Source: Paraburkholderia caribensis (GTDB lineage Bacteria; Pseudomonadota; Gammaproteobacteria; Burkholderiales; Burkholderiaceae). From it: a DNA stretch of 64,000 nucleotides. Shown one piece after another: positions 19,235 to 29,100 of the stretch. The notes under the pieces were generated by a model. It was not told the origin of the DNA, searched no databases, and saw only the letters and a list, made by a program, of their open reading frames with translations. The number at the start of each line of letters is the position of its first letter. The first letter of the stretch is position 1. Location of the stretch: the NCBI RefSeq assembly GCF_002902945.1, contig NZ_CP026103.1:682001-746000 (forward strand). Direction: 5' to 3'. The translations under genes and the position numbers were made by a program.

Positions 19235-19804
19235 GTGACTGTTTGCCGTTCCAACGCCGGCCCGTGCGGACTGCGGCGCGCTCGCGCGCTGTCCGGCCGG
19301 TTCGCCGCTGCCGCCGCACTGTGTACCGTTTCGGTGACAGTCGCGGCTGCGCCGCCCGCCATCGCGCTGCTTGACTGCGTCGTGATCGACGACAACGCGG
19401 CGTACAACGATGCTTCCGTCACCCAGTCGCAACAGGCCCGCGCCGCCATGGCGAGCGCCGGGTTGCGCACGCGCGTCGACCAGCGCAGCCTGTACAAGGT
19501 CGCGGACAATCGTCCGGCGGCGGCGCTGATCGACAGCTACGCGAAGACCCAGGACCTGAGCGCCTGTAACGGTTGCGAGCTGGAAATCGGCCGAAAGCTC
19601 GGCGTGCAACGCGTCGGCGTGTGCTGGGTGCAGAAAATCAGTAACCTGATCCTCAACATCAATCTGCGCATCGAAGACACGGCGAGCGGACAGGTCGTAT
19701 TTCAGCGTTCCGTCGATATCCGTGGCAACACGGACCAGTCGTGGCGGCGCGGCGTCGACGCGCTAGTCGGCCTGCTCGCGTCGGAACCGGAAGCCGCGCA
19801 TTGA
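19235..19804 (+). CDS. DUF2380/DUF3280 family exported protein
   Basis: 189 residues from GTG 19235, chosen because GGAGGG at 19220-19225 precedes it and the protein then opens with a signal-peptide-like segment (RFAAAAALCTVSVTVAAAP). The signature of the family is clear: SLYKVADNRPAAALI, CNGCELEIGRKLG, and QKISNLILNINLRIEDTASG ending in DIRGNTDQSWRRG. Homologues known to me sit in PQQ-dependent alcohol-oxidation clusters of methylotrophs next to beta-propeller proteins, as here. Molecular function is not established. Confidence 0.8.
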   Translation: MTVCRSNAGPCGLRRARALSGRFAAAAALCTVSVTVAAAPPAIALLDCVVIDDNAAYNDASVTQSQQARAAMASAGLRTRVDQRSLYKVADNRPAAALIDSYAKTQDLSACNGCELEIGRKLGVQRVGVCWVQKISNLILNINLRIEDTASGQVVFQRSVDIRGNTDQSWRRGVDALVGLLASEPEAAH

Positions 19805-19971
19805 GCCGCGCGTGCCCACCCATTTCGGGAAAAACTCCCGGCCTCCCATGCTGTCATACCGGCGCGCGATGCGCTAACTTGAGCCTGGGTGAATCTGCCC
19901 TTGCGGCACAACGAACATGGCTCGCGTGATTCGGCGCGGGCCCGTCGAACAACACTCCGCAGGAGACATCG

Positions 19972-21117
19972 ATGCATTGCACGACCAGACACACACGCGT
20001 GGCCGTATCCGTTGCGCTCGCCGTGCTGCTTGGCGCGAGTATCGGCCAGGCGTCGGCAGCGGCCGTCGCGTACGTGACCAGCGAGACGAATGGCGTCGGC
20101 GTGATCGACCTCGATCAGATGACGTTGAAGAAGACCATCGGGCTCGGCAAGGATGGCCCGCGCGGGCTCAGTCTGACGGCGGACGGCAGCAAGCTGCTGG
20201 TGGCGAACAAGACGGGCGATCTGTCGGTGATCGATACGTCGACGGACAAGGTGGTCGCGCGCGTGAAGATCGGCAAGAACCCGGAGTTCGTGCGCGTGCA
20301 TCGCGGGTTTGCTTATGTGACGTATGAGCCCGGCGAGAGCGGGCCGCCGCCGCAGGCGCTGGCGGGGAATCAGGGCGCTCAGGGCGGTGAGGGCGCAGGT
20401 AAGCCCGAGGGCAAGCCCGAAGGCAAGCCGGAAGCGGGAGGCGGCAAAGGCGGCCACGACGACGATGACGACGCGAACAGCCCGCCCGCCGAAGTGGCTA
20501 TCGTCGATCTGAAGACGATGAAGGTGGTGCGCTCCGTGAAGAGCGGACACGAGACAGAGGGCGTCGAGTTTTCGCCGGATGGGCGCGAGCTGCTCGTCAC
20601 CAATGAAGGCGACGACACGGTGTCGGTGTATCGAACGGGCACGGGCAAGCTCGTGCGTACGGTGAAAATGGACAAGGGCTCGCGGCCGCGCGGCATCAAG
20701 GCGTCGCCAGATGGCAAGCAGTACGTGGTGACGCTGGAGAACACCAACAAGTTTGTCGTGCTCGACGGGGCGACGTTGAAGACTCTGAAGACGGTCGATA
20801 CGAAGATGGGTCCGTACGGCGTCGCGTTCGATCCCGAGGGCAAGCATCTGCTCGTCGCCGCCGCGCGCGACAAGACCTTGCAGGTGTTCGATGCGAAAAC
20901 CTACGAGCACGTCGCCGACGCGCCTGTCGGGCAGCGTTGCTGGCATTTCAGCTTCACGCCGGATGGGTCGAAGGTGCTGATGGCGTGCGGGCGCTCGAAT
21001 GCCGTGTTCGTGCTCGATGCGAAGACTTATCAGACGGTCGGGCAGATTGGCGATTTGCCGCTGGCGTGGGGGATTGTGACGTCGCCGCCGAGTCAGGGGT
21101 CGATTGAGTCGCGGTGA
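19972..21117 (+). CDS. YVTN beta-propeller protein, PQQ-oxidation associated type
   Basis: 381 residues with a signal peptide (VAVSVALAVLLGASIGQASA). Repeats of the YVTN type are visible (VIDLDQMTLKKTIGLG, LSVIDTSTDKVVARVKIG, VSVYRTGTGKLVRTVKMD and others), forming a periplasmic seven-bladed propeller. A low-complexity Gly/Lys/Pro/Glu then Asp-rich insert (about residues 120-170) interrupts one blade. Propellers of this type are often encoded with PQQ-linked catabolic genes. The neighbouring DUF3280 gene supports that link. No catalytic function is evident. Confidence 0.8.
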   Translation: MHCTTRHTRVAVSVALAVLLGASIGQASAAAVAYVTSETNGVGVIDLDQMTLKKTIGLGKDGPRGLSLTADGSKLLVANKTGDLSVIDTSTDKVVARVKIGKNPEFVRVHRGFAYVTYEPGESGPPPQALAGNQGAQGGEGAGKPEGKPEGKPEAGGGKGGHDDDDDANSPPAEVAIVDLKTMKVVRSVKSGHETEGVEFSPDGRELLVTNEGDDTVSVYRTGTGKLVRTVKMDKGSRPRGIKASPDGKQYVVTLENTNKFVVLDGATLKTLKTVDTKMGPYGVAFDPEGKHLLVAAARDKTLQVFDAKTYEHVADAPVGQRCWHFSFTPDGSKVLMACGRSNAVFVLDAKTYQTVGQIGDLPLAWGIVTSPPSQGSIESR

Positions 21118-21122
21118 ATGGG

Positions 21123-21154
21123 TTGCGGGGGCGGTTGGGATATCGCCCCCGCAA
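21123..21154. terminator. Bidirectional hairpin between convergent genes
   Basis: A perfect 11-bp inverted repeat (TTGCGGGGGCG / CGCCCCCGCAA) with a 10-nt loop lies six bases after the beta-propeller stop and 37 bp from the stop of the convergent lipoprotein gene. No long T-run follows, so efficiency is uncertain. Confidence 0.6.
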
Positions 21155-21190
21155 TACGAGACGCCCACATACTATGGCGCACATCGGTTC

Positions 21191-21787
21191 TTATTTCGGC
21201 GACGCATCGCATTTGGGTGCAACCTTTTGAACTGTGAGTTCGTCTATCCCATGTCCGTCAATTCTACGGACTTCGACCCAACAGCGTCTGCCCTCATTAT
21301 TCATGAAGATGTCGTAGTCCTGACCGGGTTCCGGTGCGAAAGTTGTCGCTGGAGGTGTGCATGACGAGTGATAGTTTCCAGCGCTGCTACTGACTGTCAT
21401 CGCCACCGTAAGTGGCTTCCCGGCGGGAACAACGTATTCCCTGATCAAATCCTTGAATTCGAGTCCATCGACGGTCATCCACTTGCGCGGACTGGCTGGC
21501 ATGCCGATGGTAATGCTGCGCGAGGAATATTTCCACGCTGACCAGAACCCGTCTCCGACCACGACCTTGTTGTCGTCGCGCTCGAATAATCCTTTGTAGC
21601 AGGCTTCGCCCGGACGAAAGAATGCGCCGCCGGCCCCGTTTCCAGTCAGTATGCGAATGCGCGCTGAGACGTTTGCATCGTAGTCAGGCGTTTCAGTCGT
21701 TAGCTCATGGGCAGGTTGAGGAAGGATCGTGCAGGCAGCGCTTAAGGTAATAGCGCCAATGGCCCCGATTGCGTTTCTAAAAAACAT
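21191..21787 (-). CDS. Small lipoprotein of the CDI locus (possible BcpO equivalent)
   Basis: 198 residues from ATG 21787, which follows a GGAGC ribosome site; an upstream in-frame start at 21865 lacks one. The signal ends in a lipobox (LSAAC, Cys 19). The mature part has four or more cysteines and no domain I recognise. It is the last gene, 135 bp downstream of the two-partner secretion pore. In Burkholderia-type CDI loci (bcpAIOB) a lipoprotein gene usually lies between bcpI and bcpB. Here a lipoprotein is present but distal, so equivalence is only a suggestion. Confidence 0.6.
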   Translation of the reverse strand: MFFRNAIGAIGAITLSAACTILPQPAHELTTETPDYDANVSARIRILTGNGAGGAFFRPGEACYKGLFERDDNKVVVGDGFWSAWKYSSRSITIGMPASPRKWMTVDGLEFKDLIREYVVPAGKPLTVAMTVSSSAGNYHSSCTPPATTFAPEPGQDYDIFMNNEGRRCWVEVRRIDGHGIDELTVQKVAPKCDASPK

Positions 21788-21922
21788 GGGAAAAGCTCCG
21801 TCACTGAAGATAAGCGCCAGGCACGCGTCGTAGCGATGGGTGGAATCCTTCCGACGCGTGAACATGGATATTCAGTAATGCACCTTGTCAACCGGGCAGA
21901 TGAGATCGGTCTGGTTGGATTC

Positions 21923-23707
21923 CTAGAACTGCGCCGTCATCTGGAACCCGACCGTCACACACGCAGTAGGGAATCCGGCCGGTTTGTAGATGGGCGTGCC
22001 CGCGAACAGGTCATACGAGAAACCCGCATACTTCGCCGGGATGCCGCCGCGAATGCCGATCACCGCGCCCGCGAGTTGGGTGCCCGCCAGAATCGCTGTG
22101 TTCGTGCCGAACACGCGCCCGTAGTCGATACCTGCGTAGAGCGTCTGTCCCGTCTGGAAGATGGGCCATTGCAGTTCGTTGCGCCAGTAAAAGCCTTTCT
22201 CTGCCGCGAGCATCGTTTCGCCGTCGAAGCCACGTACGGTGTATCGACTGCCAATGGTCAGGTCGTCGATGTAGAACAGCAGGTCGTTGGTGTACTGGCC
22301 GTGGAAGGTCGTCACGTAGCGGAAGTTGTGCGACGCGAGGGCGAACGGTATCGACAGGTTGGCGTCGAGCACGGTCATTTTGTACAGATACGTCGGGTGT
22401 GCTTTGCTCTGCGCGGTCGGGTCATACAGGTTCGGGTTCGGGTCGCCCGTTGCGCCCAAGCCGTGAATGCCCTGGCGATAGGCAAGCGTGCCGTCGAACT
22501 GCGCCGTTCCGAAGAAATGACGATCCGTTGTGCCTGCTTCGATGAAGGTGTTGTTGCGGTCCTGTATCGGGATGGTCGCGCCTTCGATGAAGCTCTCGCC
22601 GAAGCGCTTCGATAGCTGGACGTAGGCACCAAGCACGTCGCTCTGGCTGCGCGAGAGCACGCGCGCAAGCCTGAATGTGGCCGTCTGCGAGTTGCCGCTC
22701 GACACGAATGTCTGGTTCACGCCCGCGACGTTCTGGTAGTACGTGTTCGTGTTGCCCGACAGCGTTGCCGTCCAGTAGCCCCAAGGCACGGAATACGAGC
22801 CGTTGAAGCCATGCGAGCCGAGTGTTTTGTTGCCGAACGACAGGTCCTGGTTCGCGCCGACCATGAACACGTCGTTCAGGCCAAGTGGGTTGTCGATGCC
22901 GAGACTTACGTTGCCTTGCCATTTGCCCGTCGCGTCCGTGCCGGAGTTGTCGGCCGACACGACAAACGTCCAGGGCTTTGAGTGCTTGACGTTCAGAACT
23001 ATGTCGCTTTCGCCCGGCGTGTCGGTCGGTTCGATCTTCATGTCCACGTCCAGCGACGCGACGCGCTTCATCTGCTCCAGTCCCTGCTCAAGGTCGCGCA
23101 GGTTCAGCAGGTCGCCGTCGCGGGCCGGGAATGCAGACTTCCACGTACCGCGCATGTCAGGATCGGCAAAGCGCAGATGACGCACGACACCCGGCACGAG
23201 GGCAAATTTCAGAGCGCCCGTTGACAAATCCTGTTCAGGCAGCAGCACGCGCGTCGTCACGTAGCCGCCTGAGAGAATCGTCTGTTGCAACCCCTTCGTC
23301 AGTGTGTCGAGTCCGGCCTTGCCGATACATTGGCCCTTGTAGTGGTCGAGCCATTCACGCGCGAACCAGAAAGGATCGAGCGGGAGATTAGACGCGCCAT
23401 GCTTGCGCGCGACATCGGGCAGCGTGGCGGGTACGTCGAGCGCGAATGTGTCGATGCGAAAGCACGGCGATTCATGCAGGAGTTCGGGATAGACCCCGGC
23501 GTTCGGCACGGTCGAGCGCACGGCGGGCGCGTTGACGGTCTGCTCGCGCTGCTGTGCGTCGCGTTGTTGTTGTAGCTGCTGGTTCTGTTCCGCGTTTGCG
23601 CGCGCGGCGGCTGCCGCCTCTGCGGGCGTCGGCGTTTGCTGCGCGTTGGACGCGAGTGTGATCAGGGCTGTGAGCGGCAGAGCCGCCAGCCTCTTTCGGA
23701 TTTTCAT
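21923..23707 (-). CDS. bcpB: Two-partner secretion outer-membrane transporter (ShlB/FhaC/BcpB type)
   Basis: 594 residues. Exports the large exoprotein encoded upstream across the outer membrane. A signal peptide (ALPLTALITLASNAQ) precedes a Gln/Ala-rich linker helix. POTRA-type domains (about 70-230, including SGGYVTTRVLLPEQDLSTG) come next, then a 16-strand barrel with the conserved loop motif YTVRGFDGE and a terminal Phe. Gene order exoprotein-immunity-transporter on the minus strand is the Burkholderia CDI arrangement. Confidence 0.92.
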   Translation of the reverse strand: MKIRKRLAALPLTALITLASNAQQTPTPAEAAAAARANAEQNQQLQQQRDAQQREQTVNAPAVRSTVPNAGVYPELLHESPCFRIDTFALDVPATLPDVARKHGASNLPLDPFWFAREWLDHYKGQCIGKAGLDTLTKGLQQTILSGGYVTTRVLLPEQDLSTGALKFALVPGVVRHLRFADPDMRGTWKSAFPARDGDLLNLRDLEQGLEQMKRVASLDVDMKIEPTDTPGESDIVLNVKHSKPWTFVVSADNSGTDATGKWQGNVSLGIDNPLGLNDVFMVGANQDLSFGNKTLGSHGFNGSYSVPWGYWTATLSGNTNTYYQNVAGVNQTFVSSGNSQTATFRLARVLSRSQSDVLGAYVQLSKRFGESFIEGATIPIQDRNNTFIEAGTTDRHFFGTAQFDGTLAYRQGIHGLGATGDPNPNLYDPTAQSKAHPTYLYKMTVLDANLSIPFALASHNFRYVTTFHGQYTNDLLFYIDDLTIGSRYTVRGFDGETMLAAEKGFYWRNELQWPIFQTGQTLYAGIDYGRVFGTNTAILAGTQLAGAVIGIRGGIPAKYAGFSYDLFAGTPIYKPAGFPTACVTVGFQMTAQF

Positions 23708-23772
23708 TTGGATGGTTCCTGATGCTGCGGGTGATGCGGAAAGCGGCTGTGGCCACCCTCAATATAGAGTTA

Positions 23773-24219
23773 TTAGCCGTTTTCGTTGTGCTTGCACTGC
23801 TGGATAGTCCGAGCGTTATAGCTCATGCTGAGTCCATACGCTGGCTTCCCCTCGTTGTATTCCGCGTCCCTATAGACATCTGCCCGAGCACCGTTTTTGC
23901 AAAGGAAAGTCCGGTCTTCGTCGCTCCCTTTTTTCCAGCCCAGTGACCTTAAAGTATCCGTGTAACTATCCGCTAGTCCAGAAGACCATGAATCTGCATC
24001 AATCGTCACAAATATAAGAGCAGAGCCATATTTGCTATTTTGAGTTCTCGAAACGACATGCCCGCCGTTGCGCAACACGGCGTCAACATCGCTGCTCATA
24101 AAGAGAAGCTTCTTCCCCGCATCTGTCGGATTACTTCTAGCGGCAAAAAATATCGCGAACGCTCCGATCAATGCGAACCCAATTCCAAGCCGTTTGTTCA
24201 GCTTTTCTAACCGTACCAT
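23773..24219 (-). CDS. bcpI: Putative CDI immunity protein, membrane anchored
   Basis: 148 residues from ATG 24219, which follows an AGGGGCG ribosome site ten bases after the exoprotein stop. It has one N-terminal transmembrane helix (LGIGFALIGAFAIFFAA) and a globular remainder facing the periplasm. No named family recognised. The position between bcpA and bcpB and the lower GC content fit an immunity gene matched to the toxin tip. A membrane-anchored immunity protein suggests the toxin acts at the inner membrane or in the periplasm; that is inference. Confidence 0.65.
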   Translation of the reverse strand: MVRLEKLNKRLGIGFALIGAFAIFFAARSNPTDAGKKLLFMSSDVDAVLRNGGHVVSRTQNSKYGSALIFVTIDADSWSSGLADSYTDTLRSLGWKKGSDEDRTFLCKNGARADVYRDAEYNEGKPAYGLSMSYNARTIQQCKHNENG

Positions 24220-24229
24220 TTCACGCCCC

Positions 24230-24967
24230 TTATCGCCTCGGCTGCATGCCGGGCAGTGTGCCAGCCGGCACGCTAACGCTGGTTCCTGCACCTGCGCCGA
24301 TGTTTGCAGCACGCGTAATGCCCCCGAAACCCAAACCTACTTCAACGGATGTATCTCCGCCTATTGCGTGGCTTCCCCCGACACACACGCCGAAGGCGCA
24401 AGTATTTGCACCGTATGCACCACCATTGAGAAGTCCGTCAGTCGCTTCTGCCTGTTTCGACGGGAGTTGTCCCGCATACGCCGGAATCACTCCAATAGTT
24501 ACAGACGCACCGGTCGAAATCGGAACAGCTCCGCCACCACCGATGTAAACATTTCCGTTATGCAAATTCACAGCCAAACTACCAGACATTCCGAGAGCAG
24601 TGCCGCCTACGCTCAGATAGTCAATTTTTCCCGGCTGCTGTGCCAATACGTTTGATGTAAATGCAGAGTTGTCTGCCTGCGCATCTCCAGCGCTGTAATG
24701 AAACAAGCTGCTTCCCGGCGTCCGCTGCACCATTCCGCCATAGCTCGCCGCCGAGAAAGAGGTACCGTTATAGTTCTGCAACTGCGCCTGTTCGGCGGTA
24801 TAACCAGCGCCTTCCGTCTGCAGCGCTGAGTATTTGGCATAGTCCGCGGTCCCCGGGGCGTACTCAGCCGCACAATGCACAAGCGCGCATCCTGCCGCCT
24901 CAAGACGATGCTCCTCGGTTGCGTCACCGTTAGCCAAATCCTTGATGACCTGCTTTTCCTCGGGGTG
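24230..24967 (-). other. Variable toxin tip of BcpA (CdiA-CT)
   Basis: The part after the pre-toxin motif RYNRQLH (24968-24992), about 245 residues. It starts with a conserved helical linker (EHRLEAAGCALVHCAAEY) and ends in a Gly/Val-rich beta region (DYLSVGGTALGMSGSLAVNL, then NGNVYIGGGGAVPISTG and GGITRAANIGAGAGTSVSVP). The glycine-rich beta pattern resembles the type-22 polymorphic toxin region as I remember it; this is uncertain. No nuclease motif is evident, which fits a membrane-acting toxin and a membrane-anchored immunity protein. Confidence 0.5.
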
Positions 24968-26132
24968 TAACTGCCGGTTGTACCGGTCCACGTCATAACC
25001 GGAGAATGCGCCCGCATTGCCGCCGACCGCCGCGCCCGCGCCAGTCGCAATCGCGTTAGCAACGATGTTGCCTAGCGCCTGGTTCATATCTGCGTTGCCA
25101 GTCGGATTCGAACCTGCAATCGCACCACTCAGTTCGTTCAGCTTGCCCGCAGCAATCGACGCAATGCCTGCACCAGCCGCGCCGCCAAGCGCATTACCGC
25201 CCGCGAGACCCGCGACGAGTGCACCACCTGCCGCCTGCATTTCCGCGCGCGCCGTGCCGCCTTCCTTCCATGCGTCGATGCCAGCCTGGTCGCCAGCTGC
25301 CTGTGCTTCCTTGAGTTTCGAATCGGCGAAGTCGCCCACGCGCCGCGACACCGCTTCGCCTGCCGCGCTCGCCGCCGCCATCATGTCAGCCTGATTGTTC
25401 AGTATGTTGTTCACGTCCGGCAGTTTTGCGACCGTGCCGTTCGTGTTCGACGTATCGCGGTTCAGGCTCGCCACGTCCTGCGTCTGATGCGCGCTGTCCG
25501 TGACGTTGATCGTACCCGCGCTAATCCCGCTGCGCGTAGTAGCGCTATCGCTGCCGCTGTCGTTCTGGCTCAACATCGGCGCACCGCCGCCTGCGTTCTT
25601 GCCGGAAGTGGGGCCGTGCGTGCTGTAGTTCGAGCCACCGTCGCCCGTCGTCGCGCCCGCGCTGAACCCGCTCGAATGCGCGTTGTAACTCGACTGGTTC
25701 TGTATGTCGGAATACGTGAGCGTCCCTGTCGTCAGGTTGTTTTTCGACGCATCCGCATCGCTCGCGATGATCGCGCCTTTCAGGTCCGTGTTGCCCTTGA
25801 CGTTGATGTTGAATCCACCGTCGCCCGCCTGGATACCTGCCTGCTCGTTCACGCCCGCATAGCTGCCGTTCGCGTTGCCGTGCTGCGAACTGAAGCTCGC
25901 GCTGCCACCGCCCTGACTGATGCTGAATCCGCCACCCATGCTTTCCTGATGCGCGTTGCTTGCCATCGTATCCTGCACGCTCGCGATGTTCAGGTTGCCG
26001 CCGACATCGGCATTCACCTGACGGCCGTTCACGTTCGCGCCGATGATGTTCGTATCGCCGCCCGAGATGATGGTCGCCGTATTCGCGGCCGTGACATGCG
26101 TATTGTTCTGCATGGTGGCGTCGCTGTTCGCG

Positions 26133-29100
26133 TCACCGTGCGCCTTTGCCATCGACGCCGACACGCCGAATCCCTGCGTGCCGTATGACACGCCCACGCT
26201 CGCGCTGCTCGACTGGTTCGTGCTGCGCGTCGTATCGGCATCGGTTGTATTGACGAGATTGACCTGATTCTTTGCCGCGAGAATCACGTCGTTGGCGTTC
26301 ACGTTCGAACCGGCAATCGTGAGATTGCCGCTTCCCGCTGTGCCGTTGCCCGTCGCGACAAAATGCCGCCGTGCCGCCCGCCGTGACGCTCGAACCCCGG
26401 TTGCTGGTGCTATCCTCTGCAAACGTGTTCTTGCTGTGACTGCTGCCGTAGCTGAGTTCGATCTTGCCTGACGGCGTCTGACCACTCGCGAGTTCCTTCA
26501 TCGCGCCGCCTGCCGCGCCCAAAGAATCCAGCGCGCCGCTTGCCGCCGCCATGCCATGCAGCGCCGCCGCGCGATCATCCTGACTGCGACTCGCCGCGCG
26601 CGCCTGGTCGACGGTGTTCGAAATCGCGTCGATCACCGGCGCTTTCACGGCCAGCGTGAAGCCGCTCTTGCTGACTTCCTGCGTTTCGTCGTGGTGCGCG
26701 GTGTTCGTCGCTGCGTCGATGGTCACGTTCTCGCCTGTGCCTGTCACGTTCTTCGCAGCGATCAGATCGCTGCCTGTGACGTGCAGGTCAGCGCCTGCCG
26801 TCAGGTTCACGCTGCCACCTGTACTGCCGATCATGCTGGCGTTGTTCGTGGTCGAACTGTCGTGCGTGGTGTTCTTCGTGTCGACTTTGCCGTAGGAGAT
26901 ACCGACGCCCCCCGAACTGCCAAGCCCTGTTTTAGTGGTCTGATGGAAGTGACTCGCATCGCTCGTATCCTGCGACGTGTTGATCGTGAGGTTGTTCGCT
27001 GCGGACAGGTTCACGTCATTCGTTGCGGCAACGGTCGAGCCGGTGATCGTCATGTCGCGACCGGCTGCACCCGTGACCGTATCGCCCGATACCGTCGAGC
27101 CGTTCGCGATCACCTGATGCGCACTGGTCGTATCCGTCGTCTTCGTTTTCGACATGAACCCGGAGTGTTCGTTGTGCGACCAGCTTTGCGAGTCGTGTGT
27201 TTCAGTGACACTGCCGATGGTCACGTCGCCCGTCGAGACGAGTTTGACGCCACCTGTATCCGTTGCGACCGTCGAGCCGAGAATTGCGAGGTTGCCGCTG
27301 CCGGACAGACCGGCAGCAAGCGTCGCGTTGCCGCCCGCGCCGATGCTCGAACCCTGCACCTGTTCGTCATAGGACGAGCTGGTCGACTGGCTCTTGCTGT
27401 TGCTCATCGACTGTTCACTGTGCGTATGAACGTCCTTCGCCGCCGTCACAGTCAGGTTGCCGCCAGCAACCATCGCTGCGTCGCCGCCTGCGCGAACGGT
27501 CGCATTGGTAAGCGTGGTATCGCGCCCCGATACCGTCGCCAGATCGCCGCCCGCGACAATCGCGCTACCGAGGTTCCGCGTCTGTCTGTCATGCAGGAAA
27601 TCCTGACCGCCGAACCCGCTCGAATCCTTCGTCGCGGTGAGGTCGACCGTCCCGACATTCAGATCGCGGCCCGCTGCAATGGCCGCATTGCCGCCAGCCT
27701 GGATCTGTGCGCCATTGAGGTTCACGTCCCGGCCCGCGATCAAGGCCGCGTTGTTCGTCGCTGAAATCGTGCTGACCGCATCGACGGCCGTACCCGTGGC
27801 AGTACCGGTGTAGTTCCGGTCGGCGAATGACTTCGACACGCCGTAGGTCTGCGTCTCGTTGATGACATCGCGACCGGCTTGCACGACGACATCGGCACCG
27901 CCGATGCGTCCGCTGGAGTTGCGCACGTCCTGGACGGCTGCAACGGCCGTCGTGCCTGCACTGCCGATAATGCCGCTGTTCGTGATGGTGTTGCCGATGA
28001 CCGTGGTCGCAACGTTGCTGACGATGTGTCCGCTGTTGTTCACGTCGCCGCTCGCGTTCAGGTTCACCGCGTTGCCCGCGACAAGCGCGCCGCTGTGCGT
28101 CAGGTCAACCGTGCTGGACTGCGCGAGATACACCTGCGGCACGAGCACGCTCTGGTGCGAGCCGTCGGGCAGGGTCACGTCCTGCGACACTAGCCAGACC
28201 ATGTCGGTCGTGAGTTGCGCCATCTGCGCGGCCGACAACGCAATGCCCGGTTCCAGACCGAACGCCTTCGCATACGTGACGCCGTTGTTCATCAGCGCCG
28301 TGTATTCGTCCAGGTTGTCGGTAAAGCCTGCAAGGAACGTGCGGCCCGTCAGTTGTGTCACCTGGTTGCGGATCAGCGTCGTCTCGTACAGCCCATCGCC
28401 GAGACGCTTCTCGACAGTCGACGGGTCGTAGCCCAACTGTTTCAGCAGATAGTCGCTCGAAATGAAATTCGCGTACTGCGTGAAGCGCGGATCGGTCGCA
28501 ACCAGGTACGTCGCGCCAGGCGCGGTGTTGTAGGTGTACAGGCCACTCACCGGCAGTTTCAGGTTCGGAATGCCGCCCGTCGCGCCGCCAACCGTCTGCG
28601 GCCTCGAAGACTGGCCGCTGATAGTGCCCGTCTGCGTGCCGTCCGCGCTGCCGCCCGTGACGCCGGAACCGGCCACCGTGTTCCCCTGACGGTCGACGGA
28701 GTTGATACTGATGGACTGTGCATCCGTCTGCACGTTCGAGTTCGACGAGGCAATCGCGGGCAGGGCATCGACGGTCGTTGTGTATTGGCTGACGCCGTCG
28801 AAAGCGCCGTCGCTGCGGGGCTGCGTCGTATCACTGCTGCCGCCTGTCTTCTGATGCCAGTAAAAGACCGATTCCGTACTGGTGACGACCGCCTGCTGGA
28901 GCACCGTACCCGTATCGGTGACGCTGCCGCTGTCCGCACGGCGTACCAGGTCTCCGCCTGCCGCCATCGTCGACGATTGGTTATCGATGCTGCCGCCATT
29001 CGCATTGATGCGGATCGCGCCCTGTGCCTGAATCGTCGCGACGTTGCCCGCGTTCACGAGCTGGTCGGTGGTCGTCGTGGTCTGTGTGGTGCGCGACTTC

